NCBI GenBank assembly: GCA_022393335.1
Contig: JAJEKB010021795.1
Coordinates: 227,468-291,467, forward strand
Length of the DNA stretch: 64,000 nucleotides
Source of the DNA: Macrotrachela quadricornifera
Lineage: Eukaryota; Rotifera; Eurotatoria; Philodinida; Philodinidae
Reading direction: 5' to 3'
A program made the position numbers and the translations under genes. Positions within the stretch are counted from its first letter, which is position 1, and each line of letters begins with the position of its first letter. Shown here piece after piece: positions 13,031 through 25,405 of this stretch. Under the pieces are notes generated by a model. That model was given only the letters and a program-made list of their open reading frames with translations, was not told the origin of the DNA and ran no database searches.

Positions 13031-13810
13031 CAGATCAGTGCGACCAGAAAAGTCAATAGGACGAGCAAAATCTCTAGTCCATGCCAATAGTCATAAATAA
13101 TCTCAAACGTCTAAGTCAGCCATCATGATCAGTCGGAAACGTCAATGTTAGTCGTCATGTTTAATTCATTTTATAATACGCGTCATATTGACATATCAAG
13201 ACTAGTCGCAAACTTTATGACACTATCTTACGACTAATATCAACATCAGAAAAATTGCTAAACCAACTCGAAAACGTCATTTACACAAATCGATACTAAT
13301 ATACATCTAGACTAGTCTCATCTTTATAACAAAAAAGAAATCAAAATATCCAAAGTGAGCAAAACAAATACTGGAAACGAATGAGATGACTAGTCAAATA
13401 TGTCATTAATATCGATCATAACCAATCTTAAACGTCTTGTTTATCCTTCCAGACTAATTATGTTTACGATAAGTGTCCTACAATCACCTCTGAACTAGTC
13501 GAAAATGTCTGAGGATTCCGTTCCGTCTAGTCTATTTTGTCTGATAAACACGTTGAAACCAGTCAGAGGAGTAGTGGAAAGATGGATTCGAACATTCGAT
13601 CTCCAATAATCATCAATATCTGATGGGGTATACTGACGATATAATATGACGCAACAATAGACTAACATCAATTTAGTTAGTCGAAATATGAAAATAACAC
13701 TCGCACTCATTGACTAGATGATTTAAAACTAACTATGGACGGACAAGTCACTTTTACTCATCTTAAACATGTTAATGAGTAGTCAACACTAATCTGAACC
13801 GTCATGCGAA
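13030..13810. repeat. Degenerate array of ACTAGTC / AAACGTC motifs
   Basis: A block of clearly higher GC than its surroundings carries many copies of two short words: GACTAGTC-like (for example near 13199, 13311, 13388, 13494) and AAACGTC-like (near 13105, 13137, 13274, 13428, 13501), with related AGTCG/GTCAT words between. Spacing is irregular, about 30-150 bp. This looks like an old short-unit repeat, with no gene inside. The minus-strand ORF at 13495-13710 is a by-product. Confidence 0.5.
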
Positions 13811-15050
13811 CAAATTAGAATTATTATTTTTATGAAAATCTATTATCAATTTTGATCCATATTAATACAAAAGTTTGGAACAATTAGTTTGATTCAATTA
13901 AATTTTCAAGCGAATTTCTTTTGAACTTTGTCATTGACGAAACGATAAAAGAACAAAATCTCAAGCAGAATATTTTTTCAATATCTATGTAAATTGTTAA
14001 TAACAATCACCGATCGAATAATGAAATGATTTTAAAACATAGATCAAATATTCGAATAACAATAAATTCATTTATCTATCTTTCACTTACCATAATATAG
14101 TGTTATCATCAAAGTTTGATAAACAATTCCTTCTACTATTCTTATTGAGTTTTATAGTTCGAATATTTTAAGTTCATTAGTTATAAATTATTATTTTCTA
14201 AAAGCATTTCAATTATCCTTTTAATTTATTCAATCAAAGTAGAAGAATTTTAAAATTAAAACTCGAAACATTTACAGTATATGTCGACAATAGTGAGAAT
14301 AAACTGTGTTTTTTTTTCTTCTATCCTCACTAATAGACAATAGACATTAGAAACTTATTAGATCTTCAGGGTGTGTGAACAATGCATCTTTCTCTCTATG
14401 ATTAATTCTCAAATATAATATATTACATTACATTACAATTGGAAAGATTATTCACCCTCAATTAAATTAATATTATTAGATAATATCATTACCGATGATT
14501 TTTATCTTATAAATGAACGAGAAAAAAACAAGTAAGAAAAGAAGATATCTTCTATATTAATAGTTTGTAAAAGATCATTTTATTGTGTTCAATAATGAGT
14601 TTTGTATTCATTTTAATTTAAATTCAAAAATAGATTTTTATTGAATAATTTTATAGTTTATTCGAAGATTTAAATTGCAAAAATCGAAATATTAAATAAA
14701 TTTAAATCATAAAAAGAAAAAAACAAAATTCATTTTTAAAATTTGAATTTTTTTTAAATCCTATTTTAAGAGACCTGATCAGTCAGAAGAAATTTTCTCA
14801 AAAAAAAAATCAAAAGTTCAAAAATTAACATCAAAAAATCGTATCCAACTAATTTTGTAATCTATAAGAAAATTCTTCTATTAATACTTAAACTTGGAGA
14901 AAAACGAATCAAAATTGTATCCTTGAGCATTTGATAAATGACTATGAATATATACAAGTTGTGATACCTTAATGATATGGTTCAATAGGCTAATTAGATA
15001 GATAAGTTATATATTGTGTGCATTGAAGAAATCTAATCTTTTAAATTATA
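13811..15050. other. AT-rich, nothing recognised
   Basis: A/T-rich sequence with poly-A and poly-T runs. No array, inverted repeat or convincing coding remnant found. Confidence 0.4.
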
Positions 15051-15054
15051 TATG

Positions 15055-15335
15055 CATACTTCGACTAGTCCACATTCGTCCATCACACAATACAACATCA
15101 TAACCCGTTCGATTTTCTAAAATGATTAAACATGACAAAAACACTGATGCTTAACAACTACATAGTCACAATGTCCGTTAAGGATGCCAGAGAATTTCAG
15201 ACTAGTCATAAACTAGGAGTTTTTGAGAGAAGAAAAACGACACGAACTATCATCCCGTTATGACTAGAACATACCAATAGTATTTTTACCCGTTCTTTGC
15301 TCATCTGGGAGATTTTCAAGGAATTTCAAACGAAA
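15055..15335. repeat. Second small island of ACTAGTC-type motifs
   Basis: Again a GC bump in A/T sequence, with CGACTAGTCCACATTCGTCC, CAGACTAGTCATAAACTAGG and ATGACTAGAACATACC. It resembles the 13.0-13.8 kb block and may be a displaced piece of the same repeat. Confidence 0.4.
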
Positions 15336-15339
15336 TATT

Positions 15340-18300
15340 ATCTAAGATACGTGTACAGATTTTGAAGAATTATTAATTAATTTATCAAACAAAACAATCA
15401 GATAGATAAAATTTAACATGTGTTACAAAACATTAGAGATGTATCTTGTCTAGAAACAAAGAATATATTTAATTGATTAATTTTATTCAAATATTAAGAA
15501 AATTATTTAATATTTTAAAAATAAAATAAATTATATCGATATTCAACTAAATATTATTCCTATTATTTTAAAGAAAATGAAAACAAATCTATCAAAAATT
15601 TCTTAGAAATTATTTTTCTAATATTGAAAATCTTTATTAGAATATTCGAACGAATAAATAAAATTAAATTCTAATATATCTTTTAAACAATTATATTTTT
15701 ATAAAAGAAATTTTATGAAAAATAATTTAATATTGTTATATTATTTTATTTGAAAAATAATAATCATACGATTAAATTATTAGTTTTTTTCGAAACAAAG
15801 ACAATCAAAAACTTATTGAACACTTTTTTATCTTATTTCTCGCATAACCTTTTATTGAGATTTTAAATCTATATATATATATATTATTTTTATGAAAACT
15901 TTCGATAATTCTTATAATAAAACTATTGAAGAATTCGTCAAATATCAAAGATGACAAAAATCATTAATGAATTTAAAAGAAAAGATCTTTATTTAATTAA
16001 TGAATTTTCCTATAAACATTTTTAACGAATCAACTTAAATCTCTTACAAGACATATATTGACCAATATTTCCTTTTACTCAACGAAGAAAATATTATTAA
16101 ATTATATTTACTTTTTCTATATGGAGAGAATTAAATGAACAAATAAAATTATGCGTCTTAATCATATGTTATAAAAGAATTTTATTAATATTTACAAAAG
16201 AATAATAAAATATTTTCGATAACTTTCGTTAAATTAATAAAACTTAAGATATTCTATGTGTTTATATTAATAATGTAGAATTTCAAGTTATTTTACTTGA
16301 GATTTTTATTTGAAGAAAAATAATATATTTATTTAAAATATTTCGAGATTTCTTAGATTAGAATTATTTCAAACATTTTTTATCATATTATGAATAATCA
16401 ATAGAATATATTATTAACATAGACAATAGGATCATATCAAAACAATTATATTAGAAATAACATAGAAAAGTTATATAATAAATACTCAAATTGAAATTGT
16501 GAACAATATTTATTTTTCAAAATATATCTATTTATAGAATTTATCAAAGAATGATAAACGTATTTGATATACACAAATATATATATGAATATTAGTCTCG
16601 ATAAAAGTATTCAAATGAATAAATGGTTTAAAGTAATTAGTTATATTTTTCGAAATATTTCATTGAAAATATTATATCTTATTTCAAGAGCATTGATCGG
16701 AACTTAGTTAGAGATAATCGATTGAATTAAATTCCGAATATTAATTATTGTTCAAAGAGTTCGTTTAATATAATAAACAAAATTAGACAAACAGTTTTCT
16801 TCTTTCAATTAATAAGAAATAACAAATGAGTATTCAATATATTTAATAAATCAATTTCAGTATGTTTCCAAACAATTAAAACGAGAGAGGATATTTAAAC
16901 AAACAAAAAGGAAAATTTCGATTATTGCAAAAAAAAACAAAACTAAATCCATATTATGTCTTAAATTTGAATTGTTTACTTATACTACATTTAATGATCA
17001 ATTAGATAAGAGATGATGATACACTTGGAATAAAACACAACAATATATTCATTTAAATACAACCAATATTTATTTTTGTTTAGAATATATTCGTTTATAT
17101 AAATTTACAAAATTATCATCTTTATCTCGAAATCAATGGTTTAAAAACAGTATTAGGAGAACACATATTCTTTTATATTTCATAATGAAAAACAAACAGA
17201 GAGAGAGAGAATATATATTTGAACACATGTTACAATGAAAATAATGTGAGAAAGTCTTTCCTATTATTTAATAATGTGTTTATTACTGAATATAGTGATA
17301 AGAATAGAATCAACGACATTTGATTCAAATAAAAATTCTATAACTGAATATATCAGAAAATGAATAATGAATAATTTGTTACTATTGAAAAATTATTGGG
17401 ATAAAGTATATTCAACTAAAGATATTTTCGATCAATTATATCTTATGATTCATTAGCAGATTTAGGATAAACTTTTAAATGATAATGGAATTTTTCTAAA
17501 AGATTTTTAAGTGAGAAATTATTAATTTACGTATAAATCTTAATACACATATATATATACCATAGAAAAAAAAAACTTTAGTATTTTTACAATCGTATTA
17601 TAGAATAAAATTAGATATTGAAAATGAATGATTCATTCGTTGATTTTTTTTCTTGAAAATATTTCAAAGAAAATAAATAAAATCAAAATAGAAAAATCTA
17701 TTGGATTATTTAAGAAATATATTTTGAAGAAACATATTTCAAATAATACGTTATGAATAAATAACAGAAAAATAAATAGAGAAATTAAAAGGTTACTTCA
17801 CCAATTTATAGAATTAAACAGTTAATAAAAGACAAAACAAAATAAGAATATTTTAAAAGAAAATTTCGAATAAAATAATAAATATCCATCAAGAAAAAAG
17901 ATAAGAAAATAAATGGTATCAAAACGATACATTATATATCATTGCATATATTTAATAAATATATTCAAAACAATTCTCGGACAATATATTCGATCTCATT
18001 TAAATAATATTATATTCATTTAATATACACTTTATACTTGATCACTTAACAATAAATCAATATTTTAAAAAGATTAATCATATCATTGATTTACTCAGTT
18101 TTAGTTCTAAGAAACGAGAAATATTTCCTTCAACAACGTTCAAACAGATTAACGAATAAAACTCGCTCATTCTTGGACAATTTCTCATCTCCAGTTTTTT
18201 ATTTATATAGATATATATATATACAATTAACCATTATTTAACAATTTATTAAGAGAGAGAGAATAAGTATCTCCCACTCACACTTTTTAAATTATTAAAC

Positions 18301-19950
18301 ATTTGACAAGTGATCAAATTTCTTCTAGGCAAAGATTATCAATCATATATATATATATATATAAGATTTAAATATACTCCCTAAAGAAAATATTGTTTAT
18401 GGGAAAATTGGATCATTTCATAAACGAGATATTTATAATAATAAAAACAAATTTTTTATTTTCATTTAATCATTATTATTTAAATCGAAACGATATATGT
18501 TTAATTGATGATGATACGTGTTTAGATAAATCTAGACACATATTATTTATCTTTGACATGAACATTCAATGTTTTTTTAATAAATTATTTATACATGACT
18601 TATATGACAAGAGTTTATTGATTAGAAAATAAAATCTTAGGAAAATAATAGTTCATTTAAAGCATAAATTATGATAGAAGATTATTAGTTTGATTTATAT
18701 ATATGTCCAAAACAGATTAACAACATTAAAATAAAAAACTAAAAAAGGTATTATTCTACTTGATAACAGATAAAGTAATTGAACAATATTCTACACGATA
18801 GAGATCATGGTTTGGTACTATTTTTGGAATTAATATATCGAAGAAAATAAACTGTTCAAACGTTTAAAAATATGTTTTGTATATAAAATAAAGCACATTT
18901 GTTTTCAAACATATTAACATCATTTAGTATCGTTTAACAGAAACATTAGATTGAGAAACAATTTTCAAAATATTTTTATCTCAATTTCAATTTTTATATT
19001 TAGATTTATATTTATCTAGTTGAGAAAAGAAAGAAATATTTTATTTTGAATAGATAAGAAAATCTTCTATAAACATATAAATAATTGACTTGACTTGACT
19101 TGACTTGACTTGATTTAATTGATAAATAAACTTTTGATATACAACCCCCAAAGAAAAAATATTCATTTTAATCATTTACTCAAAATGTTGTTGAATCAAC
19201 AGAAAATATTTCAAATAGAACTTATTCAACATAGTCTACCTCTATCATCATACTATAGACTATACATATATAGAAGACATATTTAAGAAACAAATATCCT
19301 ACAATCAATGATATTATTATTGCAATGAATAAAGGCAAAAGAGGTAATCATATTCATGTAGAAGAACTAAATTTTCATATTAAACAAGCAGATCGATCGA
19401 CTAGAAAAATTAAAACAATAACAACAACAACAACAATATTCTTCATTTTCAAGTTTGAAGAAGAAACTTTTTTTTAAAATTTAATCATTCGTCTATAAAA
19501 TGAAATATCTAAATATGTCTTCAAACTTTTATTTAAAGATAAATCAGAACAAAATATCAAGAGAAATTTCTTCATCCTTTGAAATATATATTTTAAAATA
19601 TCATTCAACTCTTTGATTAGATGAAGGAAAAGAATATATTGATACGTTTTGAAAATTTTCAAAAAATATTTCACCTTTTAAAACAATTTTATTCTTCATC
19701 AATCAAAACACTTAAAATAATATTTACACATTAATCATCTTTCGACAATTTATTAAATTTATTTATAGAAACAACCAGAAGTAAACCATTCATATGAGGA
19801 CAATGTTTCACTTTCAAAAACAATTAATTATCTTTTCAACAAACGAATAAAATAAGTCGACAATTTCACACATACCATTTTATTATACAGGTATTATCAT
19901 ATTAAAACAAGATAACAAGAAAAGAATTAAAACAAGATTTTTAATTAATT
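15340..19950. other. AT-rich, plus-strand coding-like traces
   Basis: Mostly A/T. The plus strand carries coding-like traces in several frames, for example KLFF and SLLEYSNE near 15600-15650 and TNQLKSLTRHILTNISFYST near 16027-16085, with many TAA codons in Gln-like places. These would fit a long helical protein but no family is visible. An AT microsatellite lies at 18345-18362. The ORFs at 18393-18632 and 19474-19674 are not convincing genes. Confidence 0.3.
19085..19113. repeat. (TTGAC)5 microsatellite
   Basis: Five perfect tandem copies of TTGAC followed by a partial sixth. Confidence 0.9.
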
Positions 19951-19959
19951 TAATACGTC

Positions 19960-20460
19960 AACATATTTAAATTGATTTAATTATTCATCGATCAGCTACT
20001 TATCATCCTAAGATTTTTCAAAAGAATTTATTCATATTCAAAAGATTATTTTTATCAAAACTCAAATTAATGGAAAATCAGAAGGTTAAGAAGATTACAT
20101 ATTACATTATTTATGTCAATCAATAGTTAACATACAATTCAACATTTGAATTTCATTAAGAAAATATTCCAAACAATAAAATAAAATAACAGAAGACAAT
20201 AATGTAATCCGTTTGATTGACAGATAAAGTATTAAATACAATGAGAAACGAAAGATTTTGACAAAAAATAATACATTTCTTTTTATAATCAAGAATTACT
20301 ACAGAATATTTAATTAGAAATTTTAAAATGTTAACATGTTCATATATTACAAAAATAATTAACAGAATTATTTCAATATATCAAAATGAGAATCAAAGAA
20401 AATAAATATTAACGTACAAATATTCCATCTTTATTTATTCTAATCGAGATTAAACTAAAC
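19960..20460 (+). pseudogene. Coding-like remnant, unrecognised
   Basis: Plus-strand fragments HHRSATYHPKIFQKNLFIF, then KLKLMENQKVKK, a shifted LHYLCQSIVNIQF, and NKITEDNNVIRLIDR, spread over two frames with stops. Coding-like composition and the same strand as neighbours at 20.7 and 22 kb. No family recognised. Confidence 0.3.
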
Positions 20461-20700
20461 ATATGGACACCGATAAGTTAAAAAATATTTTTAAATACAT
20501 TCTCAATATGTTAAGCATTTTAAAACATATTATATTTACAAGGAACACATTCATTTTATATGAATATGAATATGATTTAAATGAATATTTAACAGATTTT
20601 ATTTATCTTAAACAATCAACAAATTCTTCCTAATCAATTCAAATTTTTCAAACGATTTCATTTAAATTAATTTATAATTATTCGAAGAAGATAAATCTTC

Positions 20701-20943
20701 GTAGGATTAGGGAGACCTTTTACAGTAGCAATTATTTATCTTGCATAAGTCATTCCAAGAGCTATTTTAATATCATTTCGTCTTGTTAATATAGAAAATG
20801 CTTTAATTACTCAACGGATTTATCATATAATTTATGCTACTATAGAAGGCCATCAGACTATTTTAGTTCGAAACAATTGGACAATACAATAAAACAATTT
20901 GTTTAACTATTTCGAATTTGAACAAGAAAGTAAAAATTCTATA
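20701..20943 (+). pseudogene. 81-codon coding remnant, unrecognised
   Basis: One frame stays open for about 80 codons except for two TAA codons in places where Gln fits. It reads GLGRPFTVAIIYLA, stop, VIPRAILISFRLVNIENALI, TQRIYHIIYATIEGHQTILV and RNNWTI, then ends in ESKNSI and TGA. The residue mix (hydrophobic beta/helix alternation, few low-complexity runs) and lack of frameshift make it one of the better preserved pieces. I do not recognise the protein. It lies on the plus strand, in line with the other fragments between 7.9 and 22.8 kb. Confidence 0.45.
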
Positions 20944-20989
20944 TGATAATTATAGAAAAATAATTTGAATAAATCTTTTTCACAAATAA

Positions 20990-21850
20990 TAATAACATAT
21001 TCAACGAACTTTAGAAAGAAATATTCTGTTACTACAACAATTTGATAATTATTCGAGTAGAAATTATATATTATTTACAAAATAGGTATTATCAAGTACT
21101 TGTTCAAGGTCAAAACAATATTCGAATTCAATATATGATAAAATACATGATACTAACATTACAAGCAACACTTATGATTAATAAACTATCGAGTATAATC
21201 AAACCTATAATACTATACAGAGGATTATTCAAGACGATACAAGTTAAATAGATGAAAATAGTAATTAGGGAAGATATATGAATTATCACATTATTAAACT
21301 AAGGAAGCAGATGAATTGAACAATATTATTAAAGGATATATAACAAGAGAATTAGACTGAATTATAAGACAAATTATCAATGGAACATTAAATCGAATTA
21401 ATAAAGCAATAGAACAATTTGAAAAATATATATTTGATTAATTAAGAATTTAATCGTAAACGAATCCAATTAATGTATTAACACCAATAAAATAAAATAG
21501 AAAGTCAAGTTTGTCTTGAACAACCTTTAAATAAAGATGGAAATCAAACGAATGAAAAAGAAGATCACGATTAAAGAAAATATCTATAAAATAATGTTAA
21601 CAATCGAATAAACTTATCTGGATATTCTTCACACGATATTACAAATAAACGATAGAGTTTCTAATTTTACTAATCTTAATATGTTAGCACAGAAGAGAAT
21701 ACAATAAATATACTTGTTTAGAATACAGACACTCAACAAAAATAACTAATAACACCATCTATAAACTAATTAAATATATTTACTTTTTTTAAACAATCAC
21801 CTACAATTAATTATAAAGAAGATCAAAAATAAATATATTCAACATTAGTT
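20990..21850 (+). other. Coding-like stretch between two better remnants
   Basis: Two plus-strand frames are open over 21042-21251, one giving RYYQVLVQGQNNIRIQY and the other NYSSRNYILFTKQVLSS. One of the two is probably the true frame of the decayed gene. The rest to 21850 has many stops. Confidence 0.3.
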
Positions 21851-21852
21851 TA

Positions 21853-22771
21853 ATGATAGACGGGAAAGAAACATACATACAGATTAATGAACGTAATCAT
21901 TGTTTTATAATAGATTACCATAAATCACTTAAACGAAACACTAGATTTAAATACAATACAACACGAACGAGACAAATTATCTATATTATATTGATCAACA
22001 ATCGAAACCAATTAGAGAACAAAAAGGGACAAAAGTCGACATGAATCATTAATAGATGATAAACATAAACCTAGAACTACGACTACCGAAGAAAGTGTAG
22101 TTCCAATAGGACAACAATGGAAGACAAGGAATCTCACATCTTCAAAAAGTGATGGAACTCCTCTAACACAACAAGGATTCTTGAAAGGAGGCGTCGAAAT
22201 CAATAACAAGATGTAAATATTACTGGCCTAACACATCAATCTGAACATGTTTTACCCTCCAGAGTAATATCTGGTAACCTTATCTCCAAATCAATAATTT
22301 CTAGGGACAGTCATCAACGGTAAAATAATTTTAAATAATGGTTCACCTTATTATGAACAAATATTCTCCCATAGACACCATCCAGACACATGTTACGGTA
22401 AAAGGACTAGAGAATATTGCATCACGATAAATTATGCCTTGAGAGTTGAACAGAATCCTAGTATCGACTTTTAAACAGCTACAGTAGAATATGTTTCTAC
22501 ATTAGACTTTTCTAAAAATGCACAAACTTCATCTGGTAGAGCAGATAATAATTCATACCTCCATATAATTGTCAAAACAAAGTATATAACTCTATTAAAT
22601 CCTGATGGAACAGATACTAAAATAAAACGTTCGAAATATTCATAGAGTAGAATCCTATACGGAAAGATTCGTAGCAGAAAATGAATGTTATCCTACTGAT
22701 GTAGAACAAAACTAAATAGATAATAAGATAGGTTTAAAACATAAATGTGAACATTTTAGCAAAAGATAAAA
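21853..22771 (+). pseudogene. C-terminal part of the plus-strand decayed gene
   Basis: This is the best preserved part of the plus-strand series. An open frame from 21853 (IDGKETYIQINERNHCFI) runs to 22044. A shifted frame gives KPRTTTTEESVVPIGQQW and SDGTPLTQQGFLKGGVEI. From about 22256 a third frame runs to about 22634, broken only by TAA codons: LVTLSPNQ, stop, FLGTVINGKIILNNGSPYY, HHPDTCYGKRTREYCITI, NYALRVEQNPSIDF, stop, TATVEYVSTLDFSKNAQ, LLNPDGTDTKIKRS. A last shift gives HRVESYTERFVAENECYP and GLKHKCEHFSKR. A GTAAGT donor-like site starts at 22772, so an exon may end there. The two Cys and an even charge mix suggest a folded domain, which I cannot name. The minus-strand ORF at 22012-22209 is a shadow. 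Confidence 0.5.
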
Positions 22772-22779
22772 GTAAGTTT

Positions 22780-24140
22780 TTCTGTTAAATAAATCCTATA
22801 TTAAATTGAAAAAATCCTAGATATATTAGAAGTTTTGATAGAGAATAAGTTTCAGTTTTAAACATTATATTATTACATCATATTCATTTCTAATCGGTTT
22901 TCTTTCTTGATTTATTGTTCACTTATATATTCTCTTTCTTTCTTTCTTTCTATACTTTATTTTTGAAGGTAGAGAGAATATAATCGAATTCCATATATAT
23001 TTTTTAAATTTATTTATATTATCTAATTTTTGATTATAATAAGAAATGTATGTGCGTTATCTAGTTTTTTTATTTTTGATGATTGAATATTATTTTTCTA
23101 TTTATTCATTGTCATCATATCCAAAGGAAATATGTTATCGTTAGGTTTTGTTTGTATATTCAGTATGAATTTATACATTATTTTCATTTTTAAATATAAT
23201 GTATTCTTGTATTTCTCTCTCTATATCTAATGACGATTGTGAATTATCTAAGAACTTATTTATTCGGACAAGACACAATGCATATGGAATTTTATCCATG
23301 TAGCCGAATAATGAACATCATACATCTCATTAATTGTTTCTAACAAAATGTTTGACTATCAACTGTACAAATCTTTGTCAGACCTTTATGTATAACAAGT
23401 CAAACAAAAATTTAGGTGATTTTTAACCGAATTGTTCTTATCATCTCATATCTCCCATTCATCGAAGGAATGTGAGCAAATTTATTACCAAACATATTCG
23501 AAATTACAAAAAATCCAATAGTATAATCAATGAAAATATTATTTATTAAAGTTATTCAATTAAATTCTAAGTAAATATATAAATTGTATATTTGACATAT
23601 TAGAAGATAATATTGGATTATTCATTACTCTATACTCTTTATGAAACATAAGAGAAAACTAAAAATAAGTTAAAATATGGAAGTATTTTTATGATTAATC
23701 ATATCGATTTTGAAATGTTGAAAATATATCCGATGTGTGTTTCTTTTTAACCTAGAACTTGAACATATTTTTATGTAAATTCCCTTAATATATTTGTATT
23801 CGTTCGTTTTTTTTGATTATAACAGAATAATGTTAAATAGTAATACTTTACATTTGAAAAGTCTCTTTTTTGTTGTTTGTATCAATGACATTTTCTTTTA
23901 TTCTATGACCATTCATCTGCAAAACAACACATATAATCTATCTTTCGTTTATAAAATCAATCAATTAATTAAATGATTATAGTATTATTATTTTATAAAA
24001 AAAAAATAACAACAGAATTTTTGAACATCCACTTAAAAAACAAATTTTGATTTTTTATGTTAAAAATGTGACTAAACCCTTCATTTTAAGTAAGAATTAA
24101 TATTCTTGTATAATGAGAAAATGAAATTTTAATTACTGTT
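22780..24140. other. AT-rich intergenic stretch
   Basis: No clear coding remnant after the donor-like site at 22772. A (TTTC)n run lies near 22935-22950. The 60-codon plus ORF at 23794-23976 is hydrophobic and AT-driven and not convincing. Confidence 0.4.
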
Positions 24141-24149
24141 TTATTAACC

Positions 24150-24720
24150 TAAATCATTTAAACAGCAAAAATAAATACAAAAGCATCCCTATATAAAGTT
24201 CTGGACGCTATTAAACAGTATGGTCACTTAATTCTGTTATAACAAAATAATATAAGTCTTATCATGATTTCAGTCGAATAAGATGATGGTATATTTTATC
24301 ATTCATGTGATGAATATATATTCTTAAAGTTAGCATATACTTTGATATTCAACTGTATTAGAAATAATAATGAATTAAATAGATTACTTCCTATATGTGT
24401 TATAAGAGAGAATTGATAAAAATTTAATCAACATATATTTCATCCCTTTCCTTTTAGAGTTTTTACATTCTAATTAATACAAACATTTGTATTTAATTAC
24501 GAAAGAGAATTATATGTTTCTCAATTAGTGTTAATATCTGAACTTCAAGTATCATTAACAAATAATCTCAAGAAGAAATTTTTATCAAAAAAATATTGAT
24601 TTATTAAAATTGTTTTCTAAAGTTGATTTGAAAAATTCGTGTTTTTCTTCACCGATTTGTTTATCTTATATTAATAAATCGAAAAATAATATACAAAAGC
24701 GATTCAATTCTTTTTCAAAA
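24150..24720 (-). pseudogene. Unrecognised coding remnant
   Basis: The minus strand from about 24370 down reads LFNSLLFLIQLNIKVYANF, KNIYSSHE, two stops, NIPSSYSTEIMIRLILFCYN, RIK, TGA, PYCLIASRTLYRDAFVF and IFAV, ending in TAA near 24160. TGA after RIK sits where Trp is plausible. Upstream pieces at about 24400-24700 include NVKTLKGKGMKYML and DKQIGEEKHEFFKSTLE in other frames. Coding-like composition, broken by shifts. Family unknown. It lies 160 bp downstream of the FAM221A-like remnant on the same strand, but human FAM221A has no such C-terminal part, so it is probably a different gene. Confidence 0.4.
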
Positions 24721-24880
24721 TGACATGTCTTAGTTTTTTGTATTACCAGTAATTTGACCTGGTGATGATCTATCATTTTGTCTATCAGTAGTTAAATGAG
24801 TATTATAATCATTATGGATTAGATGCTAAACGAATGGCATGTGAAAGACATTGATAAATTAAATAATAAAAACAACATAA

Positions 24881-25405
24881 TTAATTTACTCGTTCCTGAT
24901 AACGATGTTGACAATAATCCAATTGTGATTCATCAGGACGACGTAATTGTGATTGTGCTTCATCATCTTTCAAAAATAATTAAATATTTTATAGAAAATA
25001 AAAAAAAGTGAACATATTTCCTATTCGGATGAAGTAGATGTATGTCCATGAAGAATTGGATGATCCATAGAAGTTATTGGTTGATTAAGAAAATTATCAT
25101 CCAATCGACTTATCCAATTATAAAATATTTATATTTATATTTAAAACTAAACTTTCATTTTTCGAACTTTGTTGACTAGAATCAAGTCTTAAATATCCTT
25201 CGGCTAATAAACTAAATTCTGTTAGACCACCCATTGATTTATATGGTGTTGCATAACCAGTTGGATGACTACATCTTTCTTCTCCTTCTGTTTGTTTCAA
25301 CTAAAACTATATGATTATATAATCTGGTTCACCACATGAACATGTAAATGGTGCATAAAATCCAGTACAATTAAAATCTATTTCAAATATTATTATTGAC
25401 CAGAA
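24881..25405 (-). pseudogene. FAM221A: FAM221A-like pseudogene (C-terminal half)
   Basis: The minus strand reads NCTGFYAPFTCSCGEPDY, which matches the Cys-rich CSGF...FTCACGQPAY region of animal FAM221A. After a frameshift comes HPTGYATPYKSMGGLTEFSL and LAEGYLRLDSS, the family's signature MGGLTGFSSLAEGYMRLD. A further shift gives DDNFLNQPITSMDHPIL, matching the family's FLESPITAVDSP. Near the end SQLRRPDESQLDYCQHRYQE matches SSLRRPEE...RYQER. Order and spacing are as in the family. At least three frameshifts and a TAG break it, and the N-terminal Cys-rich half is not found upstream to 26.5 kb. FAM221A is a conserved animal protein of poorly known role. The plus-strand ORF over 24823-25011 is a shadow. 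Confidence 0.8.
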
